From Richelia sp. SL_2_1 (lineage in GTDB: Bacteria; Cyanobacteriota; Cyanobacteriia; Cyanobacteriales; Nostocaceae), in assembly GCA_012033205.1 (NCBI GenBank), contig JAAUSO010000025.1, positions 1 through 56,681 on the forward strand: a stretch of 56,681 nucleotides of DNA, written 5' to 3'. The translations under genes and the position numbers were made by a program. Position 1 is the stretch's first letter; the number at the start of each line of letters is the position of its first letter. Shown here piece by piece: positions 17,089 to 26,264 of the stretch. The notes beneath the pieces are model-generated. The model did not search any database and was not told the origin of the DNA. It saw nothing but the letters and a program-made list of their open reading frames with translations.

Positions 17089-17860
17089 AGGTCTTCTCCC
17101 ATACTTGACTTACTTCGATGAATCCTACCACGGAGTTTTGACCGATTTTCTATTTTCCCCTTAGTTTTTAATTGAAATGCAACATTCCTTAATGTTTCGA
17201 TACTTTTTGATAGAATATTGCCAAAATATTAACCAACTATTATAGCAATTCTTACTAGCAGGATGCCCTAAATTCCATCAAAAACCAGATTTGTTCACAA
17301 AATAAAAAACTCTTATCAAACTTATTATGATAAATTATGAATAATTTTATGATTACTAAATTTAAATGTTATGAGGCGTTAAACATTGAGAAATCATTCG
17401 ACTATAAATAAAATACATATGATATTCATCTAAACTAAAAATAGATAATTAAAGAACACATCCTCTGGAGTGTATGAGTAAAAACTAAAATTTTACTTAC
17501 TCTCAGTGTTAATCAAGGATAAATACATATCTGAAAGTTATCCTGGCGACACTGTAAATGCGATGAAGAATAGAAATGCTACTAGATAAAACGCCTGCTT
17601 AGTACTTAAAATAACGATGTGAAAGCTGCCGGTTAAACGGACGCATTATCAAAGTAATTAGATGTAATTAGATTTTTATATCTAAGTCATAGTTTTGTAA
17701 TTGAACTCTCTATTTTTTATCTATAAGCAAGGGTAGAATCAATAATTCTGAGAGCAAAATCAAAGTTATAATTATTAGCAAGATATTTGTTATCAGTATT
17801 TTATTGAATGCGATTTAGTTTGATTGAGATATAATAGGTCAAAACTTTTTTGGTGGGGAT
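17089..17860. other. 772-bp divergent intergenic region
   Basis: AT-rich spacer between divergent chlP and the hypothetical gene at 17861. No ORF, tRNA or known riboswitch is recognisable. A weak hairpin AGTAAAA/TTTTACT lies near 17477-17495. The size leaves room for regulatory RNA or a lost gene, but nothing specific supports one. Confidence 0.4.
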
Positions 17861-18586
17861 TTGGAAGCTGTGCGCGATGATTTAAAAGGCTTAGCCATTA
17901 CTCAAAAAGAACTGCAAAAGTTGACGAATTTGCCTGTTCGCGATGAATTAATCGTTATTTTTCGCCCGCTAAAATTTACAATTAGGCAGTTTCTTCAAAG
18001 AGTCAAAGGTCCGGAAGGAGCAACTGCAATTTTTATCGGATTATCTATAATACTTAGTTGTTATATTGTATTCTATTTATTGATCAAGATGTTTGCCCAT
18101 TGGTTACCACTTCCATCTTGGTTGTTATTCATTCAAGTTTGTGTTATTGGCGGTGCTGTTACACAATTATTATTGTATTTTCTTTGGAAAAAAAGAATTT
18201 CAGTTGTGAAAGAAAATTTGACATATTCTTTAAACACTCTTTTGCATGAAGTTGATAGATTTAATGCCGTAGTCAAAGCAATAAATATTAATGATAGAAT
18301 TGAAGAGGCAGGTAATCAAGAAGTTTGTATCAAAGAAAGAAAACGAGTTCTCGAAGCCCTAAAATACACAAGAGCGGATTTAGTTCGTGCTTTGAAAACC
18401 GAAAGAATTTTGAGAGAAAATAGGAATTTTATTGTCAATAATTCCGAATTACTTGCGAACAATTTGGCAACATTAACTCAAATGCAAGTCAGCGAACAAG
18501 CTTCCGAGCATGGTAGGTTGCTTAATGAAGCATTAGAGATTGCCTTAGATGTACAGCAGGAAATGAAAAGATTGCAGAGTCAGTAA
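17861..18586 (+). CDS. Conserved cyanobacterial-type membrane protein with coiled coil
   Basis: 241-residue protein of no family I can name. Residues about 1-50 are amphipathic and cytosolic, two hydrophobic helices follow (about 54-78 and 86-110, with LLYFLWKK closing the second), and the last 130 residues are charged, helical and probably coiled-coil (RIEEAGNQEV, LKTERILRENRN, LDVQQEMKRLQSQ). A role as a membrane-anchored scaffold is possible. The first start is TTG at 17861, with GGTGGGGA just before it; a GTG at 17870 is an alternative. The gene precedes the DUF1350 gene by 153 bp in the same direction. Confidence 0.6.
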   Translation: MEAVRDDLKGLAITQKELQKLTNLPVRDELIVIFRPLKFTIRQFLQRVKGPEGATAIFIGLSIILSCYIVFYLLIKMFAHWLPLPSWLLFIQVCVIGGAVTQLLLYFLWKKRISVVKENLTYSLNTLLHEVDRFNAVVKAININDRIEEAGNQEVCIKERKRVLEALKYTRADLVRALKTERILRENRNFIVNNSELLANNLATLTQMQVSEQASEHGRLLNEALEIALDVQQEMKRLQSQ

Positions 18587-18739
18587 TCGCAAAAATAGGT
18601 CTTAGACTTAATCATAGATGGGTAAACAGGTTTTACCTAGAGTAAAATCTAAAATATAAACAAATAAATATATTTATATATAAATATATAAATAATAAAA
18701 TATATAAATTAAACATCTTTCCTCTTTCTTGGTAAAAGC

Positions 18740-19507
18740 ATGAACTGGAAACAAATCGCCGGTAGCTGGGTAATTATACCTATGCGTCCTATCGGTATCG
18801 TTCATTTTTTAGGTGGTGCATTTGTAGCTACCGCACCTCATGTAACTTATCGTTTATTACTCGAATATCTTGCAGAAAAAGGGTTTGCCGTTGTTGCCAC
18901 CCCATTTGTGAATACTTTAGACCATAGCGCGATCGCCCAACAAGTTTTGCTAAATTTTGAACGGGTATTAGTACGGTTGGAAGAAAGAGAACCGGCTTTT
19001 CGAGGCTATCTTCCGATTTATGGATTAGGACACAGTATGGGATGCAAGCTACATTTACTGATAGGTAGCGCCAATCAAGTCAAACGTGCCGGCAATATTT
19101 TGATCTCATTTAATAACTACGCTGCACGGGATGCGATTCCTTTAGTAGACCAATTTAACACTGCCGTTAACGTGGAGTTTACACCTTCACCCACCGAAAC
19201 TTACAGGCAGATTAAAGAAAACTACAATATCCGGCGTAATTTATTAATAAAATTTAATAATGATAATCTTGACCAATCAGCAGCTTTAACAAAATTGTTA
19301 CAGAATCGTTTTGGGGATATGGTAGTAACCCAGACTCTAGCGGGGAACCACCTGACACCTTTAGGTCAAGATGTGAAATGGCAAGCCGGTAAAGAATTTA
19401 ATCCCTTAGATGCTTTCGGACAGTGGTTTAGGCAAGAAGTATACCGGGATTTAAATCGGCTAAATCAGAGCTTAATATTATGGCTAAATCCCCTATCGCC
19501 ACTATAA
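18740..19507 (+). CDS. DUF1350 alpha/beta-hydrolase-like protein
   Basis: 255-residue member of DUF1350, a family shared by cyanobacteria and plastids with an alpha/beta-hydrolase fold. Diagnostic pieces are the N-terminal WVIIPMRPIGIVHFLGGAF, where the LGG could form the oxyanion hole, and the nucleophile elbow GHSMGCKLH (about residues 97-105, Ser at the centre). LISFNNYAARDAIPL and a late GNHLTPLGQD, likely carrying the catalytic His, follow. The lipid or ester substrate is unknown. It starts at ATG 18740 after a very AT-rich spacer. Confidence 0.88.
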   Translation: MNWKQIAGSWVIIPMRPIGIVHFLGGAFVATAPHVTYRLLLEYLAEKGFAVVATPFVNTLDHSAIAQQVLLNFERVLVRLEEREPAFRGYLPIYGLGHSMGCKLHLLIGSANQVKRAGNILISFNNYAARDAIPLVDQFNTAVNVEFTPSPTETYRQIKENYNIRRNLLIKFNNDNLDQSAALTKLLQNRFGDMVVTQTLAGNHLTPLGQDVKWQAGKEFNPLDAFGQWFRQEVYRDLNRLNQSLILWLNPLSPL

Positions 19508-19643
19508 TCAGAAAATGGTATGTATAGATTTTAGTGGCACTACCTGTAATAAATAAGGCATAAAATATCATTATTATTGCTTACAGGTGGAGACGTATTT
19601 ATTTTTTATTTTCTATTTTTTATAACTAAGCGGCTACAAAAAT

Positions 19644-20771
19644 ATGTTTCAAATATTAGTAATCGATGATGACCCAGCCGTTCAAATTTTACTCAAAAGA
19701 ATGCTGGAAAAGCAAGGTTATAAAGTAGTCGCAGTCAGCAACGGTGAGGACGGAATTGCACAAGCTGTAGTTTCTCGTCCAGCATTGATTATTTGTGATT
19801 GGTTAATGCCGGGATTAAGTGGAATTGATGTTTGTCGTTATATTAAGAAAGACCCGGATTTATCTACGACATTTTTTATCCTTTTAACATCCTTGGATTC
19901 TGTAGCCGATCGCGTTAAAGGTTTAGATGCTGGTGCTGATGATTTTATCACCAAACCGATAGAACAAAATGAAATGCAAGCGCGAGTCAGGGCTGGTTTA
20001 CGTTTGCATCAAATGAGTCGGGATTTAAAGGCGCAAAAACAAATTTTAGAAGCAGAATTATCGGAAGCTGCGGATTACGTGCGTTCTCTTTTGCCTACAC
20101 CGATGATTCAACCTCTGAATATAAATTATACTTTTCTTCCTTCTCAACAACTTGGTGGTGACTGTTTTGATTATTATTGGTTGGATGATGATTATTTAGC
20201 TATTTATCTACTTGATACTGCTGGACATGGATTGAAAGCAACTTTACCTTCTATTTCCGTATTAAATTTATTGCGTTCCCGCGCCCTCAAAGACTTAAAT
20301 TATTATCAACCCAGAGAAGTATTAAATGCTTTAAATAATACTTTTCAAATGAATTATCAAAATGATAAATACTTTACTATTTGGTATGGAGTGTATCATC
20401 AAATTAAGCGTGAATTAGTTTATTCAAGTGCCGGTCATCCACCTGCTATTTTATTATCTAGCAATCAGAATAATGTGCAATTATTAAAAACCCCTGGAAT
20501 GCCGATTGGGATGTTTCCAGAGGTTAAGTATACTGATGGTTTTTGCAAAATTGAAAAAGACAGCACCTTATATATTTATAGTGATGGTGCTTACGAAATC
20601 ACTTTAATTGACGGTCAACTTATGGGACTTGAGAGTTTTATTCAAAAGGTGACACGCTTTTATCATCTTTCTAGCAGTCCTCTGGAAAATATTCTCAACT
20701 ACCTTGTCGATTTGAATTCCAAAAAAACTTTTGATGATGATTTATCTATACTCCAAATATGCTTTAATTAG
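19644..20771 (+). CDS. Response regulator with PP2C (SpoIIE/RsbU-type) phosphatase output
   Basis: 375-residue two-domain signalling protein. The receiver (1-120) has the acidic pocket DDD (8-10), phospho-acceptor Asp 52 in CDWLMPG, Thr/Ser switch LTS (81-83) and Lys 104 in TKP, all intact. A short coiled linker (120-145) joins it to a PP2C-type serine phosphatase (150-375) with metal ligands in GGDCFDYY (Asp 173), LDTAGHG (Asp 191) and FDDDLSIL near the end. Such proteins dephosphorylate STAS-domain anti-sigma antagonists when the receiver is phosphorylated. The adjacent convergent gene encodes exactly such a STAS protein, and the two genes overlap by four bases at their stops. Confidence 0.92.
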   Translation: MFQILVIDDDPAVQILLKRMLEKQGYKVVAVSNGEDGIAQAVVSRPALIICDWLMPGLSGIDVCRYIKKDPDLSTTFFILLTSLDSVADRVKGLDAGADDFITKPIEQNEMQARVRAGLRLHQMSRDLKAQKQILEAELSEAADYVRSLLPTPMIQPLNINYTFLPSQQLGGDCFDYYWLDDDYLAIYLLDTAGHGLKATLPSISVLNLLRSRALKDLNYYQPREVLNALNNTFQMNYQNDKYFTIWYGVYHQIKRELVYSSAGHPPAILLSSNQNNVQLLKTPGMPIGMFPEVKYTDGFCKIEKDSTLYIYSDGAYEITLIDGQLMGLESFIQKVTRFYHLSSSPLENILNYLVDLNSKKTFDDDLSILQICFN

Positions 20772-21097
20772 GCAATTTTAGGAAGTACAGCTTTATAAAA
20801 TTCATCTTGATTAGAAAAAATTTCAAAAACTTTATCCATTCCAGTCAGTTCAAATAATATTTTGATTTGCTCGTTAATCGAACAAATTACCAGCTTTGTT
20901 TCTGCGGATCTTAAGGTTTTAAATGCTAATACTAAAGCACCTAAACCGGAACTATCCATAAAAGTAATATCTTTTAAATCCACCAGTACAATTTTTGGTC
21001 TATTTTCTAGTGTTTTAACAATTTCTTCGCGAAAATATTGTGATTTAGTTGCATCTAAAACACCGCTGGGCTGAACAACTTTAATATGCTCTGTCAT
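20768..21097 (-). CDS. STAS-domain anti-sigma factor antagonist
   Basis: 109-residue single STAS domain of the SpoIIAA/RsbV type. The phosphorylation loop is FMDSSGLGAL (about residues 47-56), with the phosphorylatable serine at 49/50, followed by the typical CSINEQIKILFELTGMDKVFEIF. In partner switching the unphosphorylated form binds an anti-sigma kinase or another target, and a PP2C phosphatase reactivates it. The PP2C protein encoded convergently next door is the likely partner; no HPK-type anti-sigma kinase gene is seen within the window. ATG at 21097. Confidence 0.92.
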   Translation of the reverse strand: MTEHIKVVQPSGVLDATKSQYFREEIVKTLENRPKIVLVDLKDITFMDSSGLGALVLAFKTLRSAETKLVICSINEQIKILFELTGMDKVFEIFSNQDEFYKAVLPKIA

Positions 21098-21293
21098 AGT
21101 TTCTAAGTATTTTTACTAGGGCAAAAAATGTTTACTATCCTCATCCATTTTAATCATAATTCATTTAATGACAACTTGCCAAATACACCTGCGACATTAA
21201 CAGTTATTAATTAAAAGATTAAATTCATCAACAATTAGGAGAAAATGTAGAAAATTTATTCTGATGCCGCATCATTAATCAGTATCTAGATGT

Positions 21294-24123
21294 TTATTCT
21301 TGATGGATGGGAATTGTAATCACAAACTCACTTTCTTAAAGTACTACTCCCTTCCCGCCCTAAAATTAGCTTTCACCCTTCGGGGTGCGGTTGATCTCTC
21401 TTCATCTCTTTCCTCCGTGTTCTCTGCGGTTTATTTTAGGTAATCTTTGAGCAGAAAAGTATTATCTAACCCTTGATAAATATCAAGTTTTTTCATTTGA
21501 GCTTCATCCATAGGGGAAAAGTTACGCAAAGATGTCACAATTTCTCGGATACGCTGCGCTCCTATTTTCATGGAATCCAGCAGTTTAGGTAAATCATCAT
21601 AGATAAATTCTAAATCGATTTCTTTCGCAAATGCTTGTATTCCTGATGCTGCTTGGGGATAATATTGTTGATAAAGTTGAACTATTTTTAAGAGATTTTG
21701 AATGTAATTATTGGCATAATCGATATTGTCATAGATAATGTTTACGGGATTATTAATTTCGTGAGCTACTCCTGCAACTAAATTACCCAATGAGGACATT
21801 TTTTCGCTTTGTCCTAACTGTATTTGAGCATTTTGTAGTTCGTTTAAAGCAATTTTCAACTCTTGCGTTTGCTGTTTTAACTGTGTCTCTGCCTGTTTAC
21901 GTTCGCTAATATTAAATGATGTTCCGACAATTCGATAAATTTTACCTTCTATGTTTCTTAAAGGATTAATTGTAGTTAACCAGCAATTTTCTTCACCTTG
22001 GAAAACTAGATTTTCTTCATAGGTTATCGGTATACCAACTTCCAAGCATCTGATATATTGTTGACGTATTTTCGCTCCTTGAACATCGCCAAATACTTCT
22101 TCGGGAAATTTACTAATTGCGTTGGAAGCACTTATCCCCGTTGCTTTTTCTGTTGCTAAATTCCAATCAGCATAAACCAATTCACCGTTATCTAAAACAT
22201 TAACAACAAAAATTAGTTGTTCGACTCCTTGATAAATACTGCGGAGAAACTGTTCTTGTTCTTGCAAAGTTGTTTCTGATTGTTCCCTTTCGGTAATATC
22301 AAGCACCATGGATGCAACACCAATTACTTCACTATTTACAGCTACTAAAGGATTGTTATACCATTCACAAATAATAGTTTTACCATCCAGAGTAATATTT
22401 TCAGTGACGACTCGGCTTCCACCACGCTGTGACAGTAATGCAGTTTTAAAATGATCTATTTGTTCTTGAGCAGTTGGGGAAACTATAAACTCTAGGTAAT
22501 TACCAATAGCTTGCTCTTTTGTGTATCCAAAAATATTTTCTGCACCACGGTTCCATTCTTTTACCGCAAAATTTTTATCCCATTCAATTACTGCTAAAGG
22601 TGTTTGTTCAATCAACAATGCTAATCTTTGACGAGAAGCTAAAAGTTCAGATTGGACTAAATGACGTTCCCCAATTTCTTTTTGTAATGCTTGATTGGTT
22701 TGCATTAACTGCTGAGTTCTTTCTTCTACTCGTTTTTCCAAGTCTGTATAAGCTCTTTTCAAGGCTCTTTCTGCTTGTTTTAAACGAGTTACATCTGTTA
22801 CTACCCCATCCCAAATAATCGAACCATCCGCTTGTTTTTCCGGGCGTGATGCCGCTTGTATCCATTTTACTTTTCCAGAAGTTAAAATAATTCTTCCTTC
22901 CCATTGCCAAGGTTGCAAACTTTGAGCAGAATTAGCAATGGATTTTTCAAAATCCTCTCGTTCATCTCGATGAACACTGGAAATGAACAAACTAGCATCA
23001 GCGATAACATTTTGTGGAAAAAGTTCATATATTTCAAAACAACCAGAACTAACATAAGGAAAGCTAAATTGACCATCAGCACCCAGTTTAAATTGATATA
23101 ACATACCAGGAACATTTGCAGATAGCTTTTGCAGCTTTTCTTCACTCAATAAAAACTGATTTTCTATCGCTTCTCGCTGTTTAATTTCTTTTTGTAAATG
23201 AGTGACTACCTGAGTTAGTTCGGAAGTGCGCTGATGTACTCTAATTTCTAATTCTTCATATAATTGCTGTAAAGTAACTTCTATTTCTTTGCGTTCGGTA
23301 ATATCTTGTAAGGTTCCTAAAACATGAGTTACTTTTCCTTGAGCATCGCAAATGGGAATTGTGTTAATCTCCAACCAACATTGTCTACCATCTGCTTGCA
23401 GTTGTGGTTGAACAATACTTTCAGATTTTTTAGATTCAATAGCACGACTATCATTAAGCCGAAACCAATTAGTTTCTTCTTCTTTCCAAGGTAAATCAAA
23501 ATCAGTTTTACCTTTAATTAATAGTGGTTCTCCAACTCCTGCAATGTCCGCAAAAAACTATTACAACCTTGATAAACTGAATCACAATCTTTCCAAAAAA
23601 CTGCTTGCGGTATATGATTTAAAATTTGTTCTAATAAATGTTTAGAAGAACGCAATCGTGCTTCTATCTGAAAATGTTGCGTGATTTGTTGGGTTAGTTC
23701 TCGAATAGTCACAACTAGAAATTTCTGACCTTCTTGATTCTTAAATACGCATTTCTTAATGGAAACAAAACGTTTTTCACCATCATTACTTGTAATACAT
23801 TCATCAGATTCATTTTGGTTAGATGTAGTAAAAATAAATTCATCTTTTTCCCAAGACTCATCTGCTTCTTTTTTCTTGAATAAATCAAAATCGGATTTAC
23901 CAATAATTTCTTCTCTATTACGTCCGATAAAGTTACAATAGGCATCATTCACCAACACCCAACAGTGTTGACGATCTTTCACAAAAATTGGATCGGAAGT
24001 ACCGTTAATTACCTCAAGCAAAAAATCAGCAGAAAAATTTTCTTCTACCTGCATTTGACAATCTTCTTCGACTGTTAATTCCCTTTCAAGGGACGATTCA
24101 TTTGTTTGTTTATCTTTATTCAT
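21294..24123 (-). pseudogene. Multi-PAS sensor histidine kinase, frameshifted and lacking the ATPase domain
   Basis: Remnant of a large hybrid-less sensor kinase. From ATG 24123 (upstream GGATTTTGGGG) there is one PAS domain, then a second PAS interrupted by a frameshift: one extra T in the run at 23552-23557 joins it to the 647-residue frame starting near 23374. Three more PAS domains follow, then the HisKA helix with the phospho-acceptor His in VAGVAHEINNPVNII (His codon at 21761). The frame stops at 21431 just where the HATPase domain should begin. The last residues of a normal kinase, EFVITIPIHQE plus stop, are still readable at 21294-21329, so about 100 codons of ATP-binding domain were lost and replaced by a short repeat-like segment. 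Autophosphorylation is impossible as it stands. Confidence 0.88.
21359..21440. mobile_element. 82-bp MITE-like segment in the kinase remnant
   Basis: CCTAAAAT (21359-21366) and ATTTTAGG (21433-21440) are perfect 8-bp inverted ends. Inside lies a tight hairpin CACCC-TTCG-GGGTG (21374-21387) and a CTCCGTGTTCTCTGCGG stretch of the kind found dispersed in many cyanobacterial genomes. It sits exactly between the last HisKA-proximal codons and the surviving C-terminal codons of the kinase gene. No target duplication is visible, so the label is tentative. Confidence 0.4.
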
Positions 24124-24294
24124 CCCCAAAATCCTTTTTAGTAAAAGTTCTAGCCTCCCGCAGATGCAATAGTTCGATTTAATACACAGTATTTAATTCA
24201 CTCATAAATCGTCCCTCACCCCCTATGCACTCAATTATTATTCCCGGAATTGATTCTCTTCCAACATCAAACGTCAGGAATTTTAAATTAGGAG

Positions 24295-24356
24295 TTGTAG
24301 AGACGGGGCGTATTGCTACGTCTGTACCGGAGTTAGGAGTTAGGAGTGAGGAGTTA
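24295..24356. repeat. Degenerate GAGACG palindrome plus heptamer repeats
   Basis: TGTAGAGACGGGGCG followed by GCTACGTCTGTA looks like a decayed copy of the GAGACGT palindrome family. It is followed by four units of GGAGTTA/GGAGTGA. Confidence 0.6.
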
Positions 24357-24409
24357 ATAATTATCGTCCCCTTGTCCCCCCATCTCCCCATCCCCCATCC
24401 CCTATTTTC

Positions 24410-25063
24410 TCAAACCGGACTTACCTTTGCTCGATACAATAACTTCTCTCCTTGACGGTAGCCAGTATAACGTACCTTGACTTTTTGGCTTAGTTGTGAA
24501 TTCCCTTCTATCAACTGGTGAATTTCTGGTTCATAAGGTAATTCTGCACCTACCGTAGCAACAGCCTCGATTCCCCATTCTTGCAAAAGTCTGGTAATTG
24601 GTTTTTCGATCAAGGGAATTATATTTACTGCTGGTAATTGTGGATTTTCTCTAGCTTTTTGTGCTGCTGTGGGAAATTGAATTAACAATGATTCAAGAAT
24701 TTGTAAACTCGATTGTTGAAATTGAGTAAATAATAATTCTTTTTGATTTTCTAATTGTTTTTCTAAGCGTTCGTATTCTTTTTTTAAATCTGCTATTTGT
24801 TGTAAAGATTGCTGTTTTGATACTTGTTCTTTAACTACATCTGTCTGATAATTTTGACTGGAAAAATTAATTCTTAATTCATTTAAATCTATTTGTAATG
24901 CTTGCGATATTTTTACCAAAGTATCTAGACGCATTTGCTGGATTTTCCCTTGACGCAAACATTGTATTTGATATTTAGAAACTCCAGCAGCTTCACTCAA
25001 TTTTTTAAAGCTATCAATTTCTTTGTGCTGCATCAATTCCAATAATTTATTACTAAAATCCAT
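24410..25063 (-). CDS. XRE-type HTH protein with coiled coil and GrpE-like C-terminus
   Basis: 217-residue protein with three parts. Residues 1-62 form an XRE/Cro helix-turn-helix (SFKKLSEAAGVSKYQIQCLR, then LDTLVKISQALQIDLNEL). Residues about 75-125 are a heptad-rich coiled coil (LKKEYERLEKQLENQKELL). Residues about 150-217 resemble the beta-domain of GrpE, the DnaK nucleotide exchange factor: LLQEWGIEAVATVGAELPYEPEIHQ, then V-R-Y-T-G-Y-R-x-G-E-K-L-L-Y-R-A-K-V, parallel to the GrpE pattern P-F-D-P-x-x-H ... R-G-Y-x-x-x-x-R-V-L-R-P-A-x-V. A DNA-binding GrpE-like protein could connect chaperone state and transcription, but function is inferred. ATG at 25063. Confidence 0.75.
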   Translation of the reverse strand: MDFSNKLLELMQHKEIDSFKKLSEAAGVSKYQIQCLRQGKIQQMRLDTLVKISQALQIDLNELRINFSSQNYQTDVVKEQVSKQQSLQQIADLKKEYERLEKQLENQKELLFTQFQQSSLQILESLLIQFPTAAQKARENPQLPAVNIIPLIEKPITRLLQEWGIEAVATVGAELPYEPEIHQLIEGNSQLSQKVKVRYTGYRQGEKLLYRAKVSPV

Positions 25064-25092
25064 TTGATTTTAAATTATTAATATCATGAAAA

Positions 25093-25230
25093 ATCAGGTC
25101 AAAGGTTTAAGGTCAAAGGTCAAAGGTCAAAGGTTTAAGGTTATATCTTTAGTACTTAGTTATGTCACCAATTACCAATTACCCATTACCAATTACCCAT
25201 TACCAATTACCAATTACCAATTACCTATTA
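25093..25230. repeat. Heptamer repeats (AGGTCAA/AGGTTTA, then ACCAATT/ACCCATT)
   Basis: Two blocks: about seven units of AGGTCAA/AGGTTTA at 25097-25142, and about nine units of ACCAATT/ACCCATT at 25168-25228, between the divergently read HTH-GrpE gene start and the SDR gene end. Confidence 0.9.
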
Positions 25231-25251
25231 AAAAACTTTACTTCCCTTTAA

Positions 25252-26022
25252 CTAAACCTTTCTATTTACCATTGTTGCACTCGCTTGGTCAACGGGTACT
25301 AACAAAATTTCGCTGAGGTTAACATGAGCAGGACGGGTAACACAAAATAATATTACATCAGCGATATCATCTGGGGTGAGGGGGGTTAATCCTTGATATA
25401 CTTTTTGAGCGCGATCGTCATCTCCATGAAAACGCACTTGGCTAAATTCAGTTTCCACTAAGCCAGGATCAACGGAACTTACACGAATGGGAGTTCCCAA
25501 CAAATCTTGTTTCAAACCTTGAGAAATTGCCCTAACAGCGGCTTTGGTGGCACAATAGACATTACCACCGGGATAAGTTTGATGTCCAGCAATCGAACCA
25601 ATATTAACTATATGACCACAATTGCGATCGACCATTCCCGGAACTACACAACGGGTAAGATAAAGCAAACCTTTGACGTTGGTATCAATCATTTCTTCCC
25701 AATCTTGGAAGCTACCTTCATGAAGCTTGTCTAAACCGCGACTAAGACCAGCATTATTGATTAGAATATCAATGTTCGACCATTGAACGGGTAAGTTAGA
25801 TATAGCAGATTCTACAGCATTGCGATCGCGAACATCGAGTTCCAATAAATGAAAATCTTCCGATGATAATTGCAAAGTTTCCACAAGTTGCTGCAAACGT
25901 TCCAAGCGTCGCGCAGCTAAAATCAATTTTGCACCAGCATCTGCAAAATATTTGACGCAAGATGCACCAATACCGCTACTTGCACCAGTTATTAATACAA
26001 TTTGATTTTTAATTGAAGCCAT
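25252..26022 (-). CDS. Short-chain dehydrogenase/reductase (YdfG-like)
   Basis: 256-residue classical SDR. The cofactor motif is TGASSGIG (12-19), preceded by IVLI, with the basic pair AARR (37-40) after the second strand favouring NADP(H). NNAG is at 89-92, catalytic Ser 143, Tyr 156 and Lys 160 in YCATK. Overall pattern (VDPGLVETEFS, DIADVILFCVTRP) is that of YdfG-type 3-hydroxy acid/serine dehydrogenases. The substrate is a guess. ATG at 26022; heptamer repeats flank both ends of the gene. Confidence 0.88.
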   Translation of the reverse strand: MASIKNQIVLITGASSGIGASCVKYFADAGAKLILAARRLERLQQLVETLQLSSEDFHLLELDVRDRNAVESAISNLPVQWSNIDILINNAGLSRGLDKLHEGSFQDWEEMIDTNVKGLLYLTRCVVPGMVDRNCGHIVNIGSIAGHQTYPGGNVYCATKAAVRAISQGLKQDLLGTPIRVSSVDPGLVETEFSQVRFHGDDDRAQKVYQGLTPLTPDDIADVILFCVTRPAHVNLSEILLVPVDQASATMVNRKV

Positions 26023-26028
26023 AAAATA

Positions 26029-26063
26029 GGAGTTAGGAGTTAAGAGTGAGGAGTGAGGAGTTA
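26029..26063. repeat. Heptamer repeat GGAGTTA/GGAGTGA
   Basis: About four units right upstream of the SDR start codon, in the position of its leader. Confidence 0.8.
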
Positions 26064-26211
26064 AAAATAGCGGATACTTATAAAGCCTACCTGTATGAGC
26101 TACACAAATTTTAGCTTACGAAAGTGGGCTTTGTTCTTATAGCACCAGATGAATAGTCTGAGAGCTAATTAATTTGACCAAATAATATTTTATAACTGCC
26201 AACTCCCGTAC

Positions 26212-26232
26212 AGACGTAGCAATGCTACGTCT
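26212..26232. repeat. GAGACGT-type palindrome (core TAGCAATGCTA)
   Basis: AGACGTAGCA-A-TGCTACGTCT, perfect 10-bp arms, followed by CTACAAC; same core as the copies at 10185 and 14356 apart from the central base. Confidence 0.9.
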
Positions 26233-26264
26233 CTACAACAACTCCGGTGGTACTAACTCCTAAC

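Noticed and set aside
17500-17680. Possible riboswitch upstream of the gene at 17861
   Set aside because: Short complementary segments occur, but no known riboswitch consensus could be matched and the distance to the gene is large.
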